Part shown: piece by piece, positions 16,756 through 26,168 of the stretch | Layout of the letters: the number at the start of each line of letters is the position of its first letter | Numbering within the stretch: the stretch's first letter is position 1 | DNA from: Pseudomonas sp. RIT409 | Lineage (GTDB): Bacteria > Pseudomonadota > Gammaproteobacteria > Pseudomonadales > Pseudomonadaceae | NCBI RefSeq assembly: GCF_003052515.2 | Contig: NZ_QARE02000010.1 | Location: forward strand, 1-64,000 | Length of the DNA stretch: 64,000 nucleotides | Direction of reading: 5' to 3' | The notes under the pieces: generated by a model | Databases searched by the model: none | The model's input: the letters and a program-made list of their open reading frames with translations, nothing else | Told to the model about the DNA's origin: nothing | Program-made: the position numbers and the translations under genes

Positions 16756-16955
16756 CGGGACACTTCCTCGTGGGTGGACGGCGGGCGCCGCTGGCAGGGG
16801 CGTTTGGCAACACCATTAAAGCAGTGTTTTGCGCTGCGAGCCCGTCCGGTTCGCCGCCGTGAGCGAAGAACGTTCGCCGATAACGGCTGACCGGCCATGA
16901 CGGTAGTCCACACCTGCCGCTGCACCCCGCAGAAATGCACCGATGCCAACGGGGT

Positions 16956-17840
16956 TTACAACGTTTCCAACCCCCACAACACTTCCAGCACATGCTGCGT
17001 TGAGCGCTCGACCTCCCCTGCGCGATGTGCAATCCCCAGCTCGCGCCACAGCGCAGGCTGCAACGGGCGCATCACGATCCGGCTTTCCGGCAAGGGCGTC
17101 GACGCTTCATGAGGCAGCACGGTCGCGCCGTATCCCGCCGCGACCAGGCTTTTGATCGCATCGTTGTAGTTGAGTTGAATGCGCGGCGCCGGTTGCGGCC
17201 CCTCACTGGCGAACCACTCCGCGACTTGGCGGGAAAGTCGGGTGGTGGCGTCATTGAGAATCAGCGGTTGCGCCGCCAGCCAGGAAGGCGTGACCACCTC
17301 GGGAGCGGCCCAGCGCGCCGGCAAGAAGGCCATGACAGGGTCTCGCCGCCAGGGCCTGATCCGCAACCCTTTGACCGGCGCCTGGGGCAGCGCGATGACG
17401 CCGACGTCCAGGCTGCCGTCCGCCAGCCTTTGCAGCGTCTGCTGCGAAGTCAGCACGGCCACCTGCACATCGATTCCGCCATGCGCTTGGTTCAGGGTTT
17501 CCAACGCTTGAGGGATCAATTGAGCGATGACACCCGTGGAAGCCCCAAGCCGCACCCTCCCCTCCAACCCCAGCACTTGTCGCTGGATGTCCTGCAGCGC
17601 TTGTTCGGCATCGGCGAGCAGACGGCGGGCCCTTTCCACCAAGGTCTCCCCGATGGCCGTGGGCTGGACCCGGCCACGCGTGCGGGTCAGCAATGCGCCA
17701 CCCACGCGAGCCTCCAGGTCGGCAATGTGCAGGCTGACGGTGGGCGGCGCCAGGTTCAGCGTGCGCGCAGCTTCGGCGAACGATCCCAGGTCGGCGATCG
17801 CCACGAGGGTGCGCAGACGGTCGAGACTGATCTCACGCAT
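16956..17840 (-). CDS. LysR-family transcriptional regulator
   Basis: About 294 residues with the standard N-terminal HTH (ISLDRLRTLVAIADLGSFAEAARTLNLAPPTVSLHIADLEARVG) and a substrate-binding domain (ASTGVIAQLIPQALETL, LDVGVIALPQ, VAAGYGATVLPHEAS). Start ATG 17840 was preferred to 17849 because MREISLDRL matches the family N-terminus. It is divergent from argC across 111 bases, so it may control argC and itself; the direct-repeat-like TTCAACGTTG/TTCAACTTTT around 17870-17895 is a possible binding site. The effector is unknown. Confidence 0.9.
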   Translation of the reverse strand: MREISLDRLRTLVAIADLGSFAEAARTLNLAPPTVSLHIADLEARVGGALLTRTRGRVQPTAIGETLVERARRLLADAEQALQDIQRQVLGLEGRVRLGASTGVIAQLIPQALETLNQAHGGIDVQVAVLTSQQTLQRLADGSLDVGVIALPQAPVKGLRIRPWRRDPVMAFLPARWAAPEVVTPSWLAAQPLILNDATTRLSRQVAEWFASEGPQPAPRIQLNYNDAIKSLVAAGYGATVLPHEASTPLPESRIVMRPLQPALWRELGIAHRAGEVERSTQHVLEVLWGLETL

Positions 17841-17951
17841 GTTCGTCACTCATTCAGAAAAACTGATCTTCAACGTTGCCAAATTCAACTTTTCCTATCA
17901 TAGGCGCTGGTCGATGATACGCGCCATCAACCTCTAAGAGCGGCAGCGACC

Positions 17952-18872
17952 ATGACCCTCCCTGTAGTTTTCATCGATGGCGACCAAGGCACCACCGGTC
18001 TGCAAATCCATCAACGGCTGCATGGCCGGACCGACATCACGCTGGTGACCCTGCCTGCCGAACAGCGCAAGCAGGCCGCCAGCCGGGCGGCGGCCATCAA
18101 CGCCTGTGACATTGCGATCCTCTGCCTGCCCGATGATGCCGCCCGCGAGGCCGCAATGAGCATCGAAAACCCTGACGTGCGAGTGATCGATGCCAGTTCT
18201 GCCCATCGCACCGATCCGCAGTGGGTGTATGGGTTCGCCGAACTCAATGCGGAACAGAAACAGGCCATCGCCTCCGCCAAACGGGTGAGCAATCCAGGCT
18301 GTTACCCAACGGGCGCCATTGGCCTGCTGCGGCCTTTGCTGGACGCGGGCCTGGTGCCGAGGGACTACCCCATCACCGTCAACGCGGTTTCAGGCTACTC
18401 GGGCAAGGGCCGTGCGGGGGTTGATGAGTTTGAAGGTGATAACGCCGGGCAAGCGACGCCATTCCAGATCTACGGCCTGGGTCTGGCGCACAAGCATGTG
18501 CCGGAAATCCAGCAGTACAGCGGCCTGACGGAGCGGCCGGTGTTCATTCCGGCGTACGGCTCGTTCCGCCAGGGGATCGTGCTGACCACTGCACTGCAGA
18601 CGCGCCTGTTGCCCTCCGGTGTCACTGGGGCCTCCCTGCACGCCTGCCTCACGGAGCGCTACGCAGGCAGCCGGTTTGTCGAGGTGCTGAGCATGGACGC
18701 GTCCAAGGCGCTCACCGGCCTTGACCCTCGGCAGATGAACGCGACCGATCGGTTACGTCTGATGGTGTTCGAGAACGCCGGGCACGTGATGCTGGCGGCA
18801 GTTTTCGACAACCTGGGCAAAGGCGCGGCCGGTGCTGCCGTGCAGAACCTGGACCTGATGCTCGGCGCCTGA
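17952..18872 (+). CDS. argC: N-acetyl-gamma-glutamyl-phosphate reductase, type 2 (ArgC)
   Basis: 306 residues, the length of the short (type 2) ArgC subgroup. It carries the nucleotide-binding start [15 protein letters not shown], the active-site Cys117 in [17 protein letters not shown], and the [10 protein letters not shown] and [12 protein letters not shown] blocks, the latter with the catalytic His. It reduces N-acetylglutamyl 5-phosphate to the semialdehyde with NADPH in arginine biosynthesis. The gene stands alone behind a divergent LysR regulator instead of with other arg genes; most pseudomonads also have a long ArgC elsewhere, so this may be a second copy. It ends three bases before the convergent LysR gene. 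Confidence 0.92.
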   Translation: MTLPVVFIDGDQGTTGLQIHQRLHGRTDITLVTLPAEQRKQAASRAAAINACDIAILCLPDDAAREAAMSIENPDVRVIDASSAHRTDPQWVYGFAELNAEQKQAIASAKRVSNPGCYPTGAIGLLRPLLDAGLVPRDYPITVNAVSGYSGKGRAGVDEFEGDNAGQATPFQIYGLGLAHKHVPEIQQYSGLTERPVFIPAYGSFRQGIVLTTALQTRLLPSGVTGASLHACLTERYAGSRFVEVLSMDASKALTGLDPRQMNATDRLRLMVFENAGHVMLAAVFDNLGKGAAGAAVQNLDLMLGA

Positions 18873-18875
18873 GCG

Positions 18876-19781
18876 TCATCCCATCAATTGGGCCTTGAGC
18901 CACTCCACCAACAGGCTCGCCTCCTCCCGGCGGGCCTGCCCATGACGACGGTACACCGACAGCGCCTCGGATAGATGGACGCTCTCACTGCACGGTGCGA
19001 CCAGTACCCCCTTGTCGAGCATTCGCTGCGAGGTGCGGCGCCATCCCATGGCCAAACCATGTCCTTCCACCGCGGCGTGGAGCATCACCGAGTAACTGTC
19101 GAAGGCCAGCCTGCGCCCCTGACGCGGCACATCATGGCCGAATGTCGCCAGCCAGGTGTCCCACTCCAGTTGATAGACCGGCTGGGCTTCGTGATGCAGC
19201 AACGTGTGCCGCTGCAGATCGTCCAAAGGGATCGGCTGCCGTTGCCCGTCGAGGTAGGCCGGACTGCACACGGGAAACACCTCGTCGGCCGCGGTGAACA
19301 GCAGAGGGTGCAAACCGTGGTCGCGGTTGCTGCTCTGCATGGCCACGTCGAAATAGCCCTGGTACTCCGTCAGCGGGTGAGCCCAGGTCACCATTTTTAG
19401 GTCGATCTCCGGGTATCGCCCATGGAAGTCCGACAGCCGAGGCATCAACCAGTGAAACGCCTCGCAGGGCTGACACAGCAGCACCACTTCATTGGCACGT
19501 GCCACGCCACGAAGTCGGTCGGCGGTGCTTGCGACATCCCTCAATGCATTACCCAAGGTAAGGTTCAGCTCCCGACCGGCGTCGGTCAGGAACACAGCGC
19601 GATTGCGGCGCTGGAACAACGCGATCCCCAAGTCCTCCTCGAGTGCCCGGATCTGCCGACTGACCGCAGCCTGCGTCAGGTTCAGCTCTTCGGCCGCGCG
19701 AGAAAAGCTCAAGAGCCGTGCGGCCGCTTCGAACGGCAGCAGACTGGCCAGCGGCGGGAGGGAGTTGCCAAGCTTATTCAT
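18876..19781 (-). CDS. LysR-family regulator (GcvA-like)
   Basis: 301 residues. The N-terminus PPLASLLPFEAAARLLSFSRAAEELNLTQAAVSRQIRALEEDLG is typical of the GcvA/AmpR-like LysR branch; the C-terminal effector domain includes FDVAMQSSNRD and AVEGHGLAMGWRR. It is divergent from the EamA-type exporter gene (ATG to ATG 140 bases), the usual arrangement of a LysR regulator with its target. It converges with argC at only three bases distance. The effector is unknown. Confidence 0.9.
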   Translation of the reverse strand: MNKLGNSLPPLASLLPFEAAARLLSFSRAAEELNLTQAAVSRQIRALEEDLGIALFQRRNRAVFLTDAGRELNLTLGNALRDVASTADRLRGVARANEVVLLCQPCEAFHWLMPRLSDFHGRYPEIDLKMVTWAHPLTEYQGYFDVAMQSSNRDHGLHPLLFTAADEVFPVCSPAYLDGQRQPIPLDDLQRHTLLHHEAQPVYQLEWDTWLATFGHDVPRQGRRLAFDSYSVMLHAAVEGHGLAMGWRRTSQRMLDKGVLVAPCSESVHLSEALSVYRRHGQARREEASLLVEWLKAQLMG

Positions 19782-19921
19782 AATTCAGGGTAATGCATCG
19801 GGACGAAGACATCATTTGTAGCACAGACCCAGGGATCGGCAAGATGAAGCCTGGCGTAGAAGTTCAGCCACCTGCTCTCAGGAGCGGATGGTTTCATCAA
19901 ACAGGTAGCGCAGGGCTCATC

Positions 19922-20890
19922 ATGAACGCGTCGCGGTCGATCATCGTGCAAGGTGTGGGCTATGCCGCGCTGGCAACCCTGGCATGGGCCAGCAATTTCA
20001 TTTCGCCTTATGTGCTGCAAGGTTATGGGATTCAAGACTTCATGCTGGTGCGCTTCCTGCTGGCCGGCCTGCTGGGCCTGATACTACTGCCGTTTTATCG
20101 CGCCCAATTGCGCCATCTGCATGCTCGCCAATGGTTGTCCGGCATGGGGCTGGGGGTGATGGGGTATCTGGCGTACAGCAGTTGCATCGCGGGAGGGGTG
20201 ATCTACGGTGGGCCGCTCCTTATCGCCGCTTTCATCGGTGCAGTGCCGGTGCTGCAAGCGTTGCTCGGCAACGTTCGGCGGCCTGCGTTGCGTTGGGGCC
20301 AGTTGGCCCTGCCGATCGGCGCCCTGTGTGTTGGCCTGATGCTGGTCAATCTGCACGTGCTGCAAGCACCGGCGGGAGGCACGTCGCTGAGCATGGGTGT
20401 AGCGTTTGCCGTGGGCGCCGTGTTGCTGTGGCTGTCGTTCAGTGTCGTCAACCAAACCGCCATGGAACCTCTGCACGTCGACGCGACCGGCGCCTGGACC
20501 TGCCTGATGCTGATCGGTGCCGGCCTTTGCGCCCTCATCCTCACCCCACTGGCCTGGGCCGCCGACCTATTGCGCCTGCCCTCGCAAGGCTTGGCGACGC
20601 CCGCCGCGCTGCACCTGTACGGCTGGGCCCTGCTGATTGCGCTGCTGTCGTCGGTGATCGGCGCCTGGGCCTGGAACCTCGCCTCGCGACGTCTGCCCAT
20701 GGTGCTGTCCGGTCAGTTGATCGCCCTGGAGTCGTTCTTCGCCAGTGTGCTGGGCCTGGCGTTCGAGGGGCGGCTGCCGAGCATGACCGAGGCCCTGGGG
20801 CTGGCGATGATTCTGTTCGGCACCGTCTGTGCCGTACGCGTCATCCTTGCCCCCACACAGCCCTGCCTTCAACGATCCACCTCGCTTTAA
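19922..20890 (+). CDS. EamA/DMT-family transporter
   Basis: About 322 residues with ten predicted membrane helices in two homologous halves, starting VGYAALATLAWASNFISPY and ending LGLAFEGRLPSMTEALGLAMILFG. DMT transporters of this type export amino acids or metabolites. ATG 19922 was chosen because AGGG lies six bases upstream and the protein then begins directly before helix 1; the longer frame from 19793 would add a non-membrane extension. It is followed after 27 bases by the dioxygenase gene, so the pair is probably co-transcribed under the divergent LysR regulator. Confidence 0.87.
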   Translation: MNASRSIIVQGVGYAALATLAWASNFISPYVLQGYGIQDFMLVRFLLAGLLGLILLPFYRAQLRHLHARQWLSGMGLGVMGYLAYSSCIAGGVIYGGPLLIAAFIGAVPVLQALLGNVRRPALRWGQLALPIGALCVGLMLVNLHVLQAPAGGTSLSMGVAFAVGAVLLWLSFSVVNQTAMEPLHVDATGAWTCLMLIGAGLCALILTPLAWAADLLRLPSQGLATPAALHLYGWALLIALLSSVIGAWAWNLASRRLPMVLSGQLIALESFFASVLGLAFEGRLPSMTEALGLAMILFGTVCAVRVILAPTQPCLQRSTSL

Positions 20891-20917
20891 ACTTGTCAAC
20901 CTTACGGAGCATTGCCC

Positions 20918-22072
20918 GTGAACGCCATTGCCGACTACAGCACCTACCCGCTGATCAGCCCATTGCTCTGGGCACGGCTGCAGCCTGAGGGGATTGAAGT
21001 GACCTGGGGCGACCAACGCCGCAGCCCTTTCCACTACCTTTGGCTGCGGGACAATTGTCCTTGCTCGGCCTGTGTTTACAGCGTCACCCGAGAGCAAGTG
21101 TTCGAAGTGGCCGACGTGCCCATCGATCTCACGGCCCAGCATACGGACGTCGATGAACAAGGCGCCTTGCGGGTCGTCTGGCAAGACGGTCACGAAAGTC
21201 GCTTTGACCCCGGCTGGCTGCGCGCCCATGCGTATGACGCGGCGTCCCGGGCAGAACGACGGGCCGCACGCCCACGCCAGCAGCGCTGGACGGCCGGTTT
21301 CGAACTGCCGCTGTTCGAATACCAGGCGGTAATGGAGGACGAGCAGGCGTTGCTCGACTGGCTGCTGGCGCTGCGAGATGCCGGGCTCACGCAGGTCCGC
21401 GGCGTGCCCACCGAACCTGGCTCGCTCAGCCACTTGGCCCGCAGGATCGCATTCATTCGCGAAAGCAACTTCGGTGTGCTGTTCAACGTGCAGTCCAAGG
21501 CGGATGCGGACAGCAATGCCTACACCGCCTTCAACCTGCCGCTGCACACCGATCTGCCGACCCGGGAATTGCAACCCGGCTTGCAATTCCTGCACTGCCT
21601 GATCAACGACGCCAGCGGGGGTGACAGCCTGTTCGTGGATGGATTCGCCGTGGCAGAGGCTTTGCACCAGGAGGCGCCGCAGGCCTATCGGCTGTTGTGT
21701 GAGGTGCCCGTGGAATTCCGCAACAAGGATCGACGCAGCGATTACCGCTGTGAAGCGCCGGTCATCGCCCGCGATGCCTGGGACGAGGTCACCGAGATAC
21801 GCCTGGCGAATTTTCTGCGGGGCCCGTTCAACACCGAGCCTGACGTGATGCTGCCCTTTTACCGCGCTTATCGCCGTTTCATCGAAATGACCCGGGAGAC
21901 CCGCTTCCAGTTTCGCCAGCGATTGGAAGCGGGACAGCTGTGGTGTTTCGACAATCGCCGGATTCTTCATGCCCGCGACGCCTTCGACCCGGCCAGCGGC
22001 GCGCGGCATTTTCAGGGGTGCTACGTGGATCGGGATGAGTTGCTGTCGCGGATACGGGTGCTGCAACGGTGA
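20918..22072 (+). CDS. Gamma-butyrobetaine dioxygenase-like protein (TauD/TfdA family)
   Basis: 384 residues from GTG 20918 (GGAG eight bases upstream). An N-terminal domain with clustered cysteines (RDNCPCSAC, numbering about 47, 49, 52) and a conserved WxDG-H segment matches the zinc-binding domain of gamma-butyrobetaine hydroxylase. The catalytic double-stranded beta-helix follows with HTD (His210, Asp212) as two iron ligands, the third His near DNRRILHARDAF, and Arg for 2-oxoglutarate further on. Members hydroxylate trimethylated amino acids with Fe(II), O2 and 2-oxoglutarate. The substrate here could be gamma-butyrobetaine or a relative. It precedes, convergently, the ethanolamine ammonia-lyase genes, so a role with amine compounds is possible. 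Confidence 0.82.
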   Translation: MNAIADYSTYPLISPLLWARLQPEGIEVTWGDQRRSPFHYLWLRDNCPCSACVYSVTREQVFEVADVPIDLTAQHTDVDEQGALRVVWQDGHESRFDPGWLRAHAYDAASRAERRAARPRQQRWTAGFELPLFEYQAVMEDEQALLDWLLALRDAGLTQVRGVPTEPGSLSHLARRIAFIRESNFGVLFNVQSKADADSNAYTAFNLPLHTDLPTRELQPGLQFLHCLINDASGGDSLFVDGFAVAEALHQEAPQAYRLLCEVPVEFRNKDRRSDYRCEAPVIARDAWDEVTEIRLANFLRGPFNTEPDVMLPFYRAYRRFIEMTRETRFQFRQRLEAGQLWCFDNRRILHARDAFDPASGARHFQGCYVDRDELLSRIRVLQR

Positions 22073-22122
22073 CCTGAACCGCATCAAGCGGACGCTCCTC
22101 GACCTGAGCGGTGAGGCGGCGC

Positions 22123-22944
22123 CTATTCGCCCATCAGGAAGTTGCCGGGCCGGGTGTCTTCGCCCGCCTCCAATACGGGCACATGGGCTTCGTCCTTGAG
22201 GTTCACACCGGACAATTGCCGGCGGCAGGCCTCGCGCATCAAGTAGAGCAACTTGTGCGCCGCCATGGCGTAGCTCATGCCCTCCAGGCGCACGTTGGAA
22301 ATGCAATTGCGTGCCGCATCGTTCAAGCCGACACGCGGCGCGTAAGTGAAGTACAGACCCAGGCTGTCCGGTGAACTCAAGCCGGGGCGTTCGCCGATCA
22401 GAATCACCACCATCCGCGCCTTGAGCAGTTCAGCCACTTCATCGGCCACGGCGACGCGGCCCTGCTCCACCAACACCACCGGCGACACCCGCCAGCCTTC
22501 GACGCGGGCCATCTCGTCGATTCGCTCCAGCATGGCAGGGCTGTGTCGCGTGACGGCCAGAGAAGACAAGCCGTCCGCCACCACCACGGCCAGATCGAAG
22601 CCCTCGGCATGCACGGACGCGTATTCGCGCAGGTGGTCAACGGAATCGGCCGACAGTCGCCGTCCTAGATCAGGCCGCTGCAGGTAGATATGACGATCCG
22701 CGGCGGAGCTTCGAACGGTCAGGGTTTCCCGTTGACGTGCCTGCAACTGCTCGCTCAACGCCGCCGCGTCGAACGGCAGGTGCACGGCGTCACGGGCCTG
22801 CGCATGAGCGAACTGGAAATCCAACTGCGCGGAAGTCGGCAAGCTGGTGCCGGCATGGCCCAGCGCGATGCGCGCCGACGTCAGCGAGCGCAGTTGACGC
22901 CAGGCATCGGCCTGGGCCGGTGAGTTCTTCGAGTCATCACGCAT
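22123..22944 (-). CDS. eutC: Ethanolamine ammonia-lyase small subunit
   Basis: 273 residues with EutC hallmarks: [13 protein letters not shown] near the N-terminus, [42 protein letters not shown] and [17 protein letters not shown]. With EutB it forms the adenosylcobalamin-dependent lyase that splits ethanolamine into acetaldehyde and ammonia. It follows eutB after 24 bases. No carboxysome-like eut shell genes are present, so this is the simple, non-compartmented type found in pseudomonads. Confidence 0.96.
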   Translation of the reverse strand: MRDDSKNSPAQADAWRQLRSLTSARIALGHAGTSLPTSAQLDFQFAHAQARDAVHLPFDAAALSEQLQARQRETLTVRSSAADRHIYLQRPDLGRRLSADSVDHLREYASVHAEGFDLAVVVADGLSSLAVTRHSPAMLERIDEMARVEGWRVSPVVLVEQGRVAVADEVAELLKARMVVILIGERPGLSSPDSLGLYFTYAPRVGLNDAARNCISNVRLEGMSYAMAAHKLLYLMREACRRQLSGVNLKDEAHVPVLEAGEDTRPGNFLMGE

Positions 22945-22968
22945 GGCCAGTCTCTTGTCTGTCTACGG

Positions 22969-24360
22969 CTAATTCAATCGTGCCAATGCCTGGCGAAACA
23001 AGGGCGGCACGCCCTGCCCCAGCCGCACGCCTCCCTCATCCTGACGCAGGATGTCCATGCGCGTCAGCCACGCCTCGAACTCCGGGGCGGGGCGCAGGCC
23101 AAGGGTCTTGCGTGCATACAGGGCATCATGGAACGAGGTGGTCTGGTAGTTGAGCATCACATCATCGGAGCCTGGAATGCCCATGATGAAGTTGATGCCT
23201 GCGACCCCCAGCAGCGTCAACAGCATGTCCATGTCGTCCTGATCCGCTTCGGCATGGTTGGTGTAGCAGATATCGCAGCCCATGGGCACACCGAGCAGCT
23301 TGCCGCAGAAGTGATCTTCCAGCCCGGCGCGGATGATCTGCTTGCCGTTGTACAGGTATTCCGGACCGATGAAGCCGACCACGGTGTTGACCAGAAATGG
23401 GTTGAAGTGACGAGCCACCGCATAGGCGCGAGCCTCGCAGGTCTGCTGGTCGACCCCATGATTGGCGTTGGCCGACAGCGCGCTGCCCTGCCCGGTTTCG
23501 AAATACATCAGGTTGTTGCCGAGGGTCCCGCGCTTGAGGCTCAGGCCCGCCTCGTAACCCTCGCGCAGGATGTCGAGGCTGATGCCGAAACTGCTGTTGG
23601 CCGCTTCGGTGCCTGCAATAGACTGAAACACCAGGTCCAACGGCACGCCCTTTTCGACTGCCGCGACCGAAGAAGTCACATGGGTCAGTACGCAGGACTG
23701 GGTCGGGATCTCGTAGTGACGGATGACGCCGTCGAGCATCTTCAACAATTCGCTGATGGCGCTCAGGCTGTCAGTGGCCGGGTTGATACCGATCATGGCA
23801 TCGCCGTTACCGTAAAGCAGACCGTCGAGGACGCTGGCGGCAATGCCGGCGGGATCGTCGGTCGGGTGATTGGGCTGCAGCCGGGTGGACATCCGCCCCC
23901 TCAAGCCGACGGTGTTGCGAAAGCGGGTGACGACGCGGATTTTCTGCGACACCAGCACCAGGTCCTGCACGCGCATGATTTTCGACACCGCGGCCGCCAT
24001 TTCTGGCGTGAGCCCCGGCGCCAGCGCCTTGAGGCTGGCTTCGGTCGCCTCATCGCCCAACAGCCAATCACGGAAGCCGCCGACGGTCAGATGACTCACC
24101 GCAGCGAAGGCCGCCCGATCATGGCTGTCCAGGATCAAGCGCGTGACTTCGTCCTGCTCGTAGGGGATCAACGCCTCATCGAGAAAGCGCTTGAGTGGCA
24201 CGTCGGCCAGGGCCATCTGCGCGGCCGCGCGTTCGGCATCGCTGGCCGCCGCGACCTCCGCGAGAAAGTCGCCGGAACGTGCAGGACTGGCCTTGGCCAT
24301 GAGTTCCCGCAGGCTGTCGAAGCGCCAGACCATGCCACCGATGCTGTGGGAGTAACTCAT
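22969..24360 (-). CDS. eutB: Ethanolamine ammonia-lyase large subunit
   Basis: 463 residues matching the EutB TIM-barrel along its length: FADVPLKRFL-type N-terminus, GRMSTRLQPNHPTDDPAGI, DGLLYGNGDAMIGINP, THVTSSVAAVEKG, FETGQGSALSANANHGVDQQT and MGCDICYTNHAEADQDDMD. It binds ethanolamine and the corrin cofactor with EutC. Its start follows the permease stop by 29 bases, forming the operon eat-eutB-eutC. No EutA reactivase is next to it. Confidence 0.97.
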   Translation of the reverse strand: MSYSHSIGGMVWRFDSLRELMAKASPARSGDFLAEVAAASDAERAAAQMALADVPLKRFLDEALIPYEQDEVTRLILDSHDRAAFAAVSHLTVGGFRDWLLGDEATEASLKALAPGLTPEMAAAVSKIMRVQDLVLVSQKIRVVTRFRNTVGLRGRMSTRLQPNHPTDDPAGIAASVLDGLLYGNGDAMIGINPATDSLSAISELLKMLDGVIRHYEIPTQSCVLTHVTSSVAAVEKGVPLDLVFQSIAGTEAANSSFGISLDILREGYEAGLSLKRGTLGNNLMYFETGQGSALSANANHGVDQQTCEARAYAVARHFNPFLVNTVVGFIGPEYLYNGKQIIRAGLEDHFCGKLLGVPMGCDICYTNHAEADQDDMDMLLTLLGVAGINFIMGIPGSDDVMLNYQTTSFHDALYARKTLGLRPAPEFEAWLTRMDILRQDEGGVRLGQGVPPLFRQALARLN

Positions 24361-24389
24361 CGCCCTTTCCTCTTCGTCGTTCCTGAATC

Positions 24390-25742
24390 CTAGCCTGCGA
24401 CTGCAACAACCGGACCGCGGCCGCGCACCACCTTGCAGAACAGCGCGCCCAGCGCCATCAGGCAGATAAAGATGCCGCAGATCACCAGATTGAACCAGAC
24501 CATCGCCACCAGGCAGACCACCGCCAACATCAGTGCGATGCCGGGGACGATCGGGTAACCCGGGGCGCGGAAGCTGCGTTCCAGGTTCGGCTCGCTGCGG
24601 CGCAACTTGAACAGGCTCAGCATACTGATGATGTACATCACGATAGCCCCAAACACCGACATGGTGATCATGGCGGCGGTCAGGGTCATGCCTTGCAGGT
24701 TGACCACACCGTCACTGAGGATGGCAGCGATGCCGATCACGCCACCGGCGATGATGGCGCGGTGCGGGGTCTGGAAGCGCGACAGCTTGGCCAGGCTTGG
24801 CGGCAGGAAGCCTGCGCGAGCCAGGGCGAAGAACTGACGGGAATAGCCCAGAATGATGCCGTGGAAGCTGGCCACCAGCCCGAACAGACCGATCCACACC
24901 AGCATGTGCATCCAGTTGGAGTTGTTGCCAACCACGGCTTTCATGGCCTGTGGCAATGGGTCGTTGATGTTGGAAAGGGCGCGCCAGTCGCCCACACCAC
25001 CGGCGAAGATCATCACGCCAATGGCCAGCACCACCAGCGTCAGAATCCCTGCCACGTAGGCACGCGGAATGGTGCGTTTCGGGTCCTTGGCTTCTTCGGC
25101 CGCCATGGCCGCGCCTTCGATGGCGAGAAAGAACCAGATGGCAAACGGAATCGCCGCGAAGATCCCGCTGATCGCTGGCAGGCTGAAGGTGTCGGAGCCG
25201 GCCCAGCCGCCCAGCACGAAGTTACTGAAGCTGAAGCCTGGGGCGACGACCCCCATGAACACCAGCAACTCGGCGACGGCCAGGACAGTGACCACCAGCT
25301 CGAAGGTCGCGGCGATGCTGACGCCCAGGATGTTCAGGGTCATGAACACCAGGTAGGCACCGATGGCCGCGACTTTCGGGTCCAGCGAGGGGTACTGCAC
25401 GTTCAGGTACGCGCCGATGGCCATCGCAATGGCCGGTGGCGCAAAGACGAATTCGATCAGCGTGGCCAGCCCCGCGATCATCCCGCCGGTCGCGCCGAAG
25501 GCCCGAAGGCTGTAGGCGAACGGGCCACCCGCATTGGGGATGGCGGTGGTCAGCTCGGTGAAGCTGAAGATGAAACAGGTGTACATCACCGCGACCATCA
25601 GGGTGGTCACGAGAAAACCGAGCGTCCCGGCCGTGCCCCAGCCGTAACTCCAGCCGAAGTACTCGCCTGAAATCACCAGGCCCACGGCCAGCCCCCACAA
25701 ATGCAGGGTTCCCAATGTAGGTTTCAAAGTTGACGCAGTCAT
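24390..25742 (-). CDS. eat: Ethanolamine permease (APC family)
   Basis: 450 residues with about twelve membrane helices and the APC-family start GLAVGLVISGEYFGWSYGW, which matches ethanolamine permeases (Eat). Further blocks FTELTTAIPNAGGPFAYSLRAFG and AIPFAIWFFLAIEGAAMAAEEAKDP support this. It imports ethanolamine across the inner membrane. It is the first gene of the eat-eutBC run; an AraC regulator lies divergently upstream across 426 bases. Confidence 0.93.
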   Translation of the reverse strand: MTASTLKPTLGTLHLWGLAVGLVISGEYFGWSYGWGTAGTLGFLVTTLMVAVMYTCFIFSFTELTTAIPNAGGPFAYSLRAFGATGGMIAGLATLIEFVFAPPAIAMAIGAYLNVQYPSLDPKVAAIGAYLVFMTLNILGVSIAATFELVVTVLAVAELLVFMGVVAPGFSFSNFVLGGWAGSDTFSLPAISGIFAAIPFAIWFFLAIEGAAMAAEEAKDPKRTIPRAYVAGILTLVVLAIGVMIFAGGVGDWRALSNINDPLPQAMKAVVGNNSNWMHMLVWIGLFGLVASFHGIILGYSRQFFALARAGFLPPSLAKLSRFQTPHRAIIAGGVIGIAAILSDGVVNLQGMTLTAAMITMSVFGAIVMYIISMLSLFKLRRSEPNLERSFRAPGYPIVPGIALMLAVVCLVAMVWFNLVICGIFICLMALGALFCKVVRGRGPVVAVAG

Positions 25743-26168
25743 GAGTGTGCACCCCGGTAGCCGAGCGATGGTAATTGCCTGACAACGAGAATAGCCACAG
25801 CGTTACGGCCAAGGCTTGACCTCAAAGAACGCGAGTTGTCGTGCGCGGTCAAGTTTTGCGGGTATTTTTCCGGGTTGCGCCATGGCAGCGCACGATTGGG
25901 TGCGGTGCTTTATTGCGGGTCATGTTTGACGGGCGTGAGTGGCACCGGTCTACCCAACACGGTGAGTGATTGGGTAGCAATGCCAGAGTGGATGCGATCA
26001 TCTGTGGGAGTGCGCTTGCCCGCGATTGCATGCTTGCCCAGACAAACAAGGCGCCTGACACAATCCCCTCACGGGCAAGCGCGCTCCTACGAAGCGGCAG
26101 TCACACGTAACAAGGTATGACATTTGCTTGAACGAAATTCATACGCACTCTGAAGACTGTTCAATTCG
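25743..26168. other. Divergent promoter gap between eat and its AraC regulator
   Basis: 426 bases without a gene. The right part holds a REP pair (26003-26090). The left part is the presumed promoter region of eat. I looked for a sigma-54 type -24/-12 element on the minus strand and saw none convincing. Confidence 0.6.
26003..26090. repeat. Inverted pair of Pseudomonas REP elements (REPIN)
   Basis: GTGGGAGTGCGCTTGCCCGC (from 26004) and, in inverted orientation, GTAGGAGCGCGCTTGCCCGT (26071-26090 on the minus strand) are two near-identical copies of the common Pseudomonas REP head, spaced about 45 bases apart. Together they can fold into a long hairpin. Such pairs sit between genes across Pseudomonas genomes. 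Confidence 0.85.

Noticed and set aside
25743..25860. Sigma-54 promoter before eat
   Set aside because: The best candidate on the minus strand (TTGGCC...TGTGG) has GT instead of the required GC at the -12 position.
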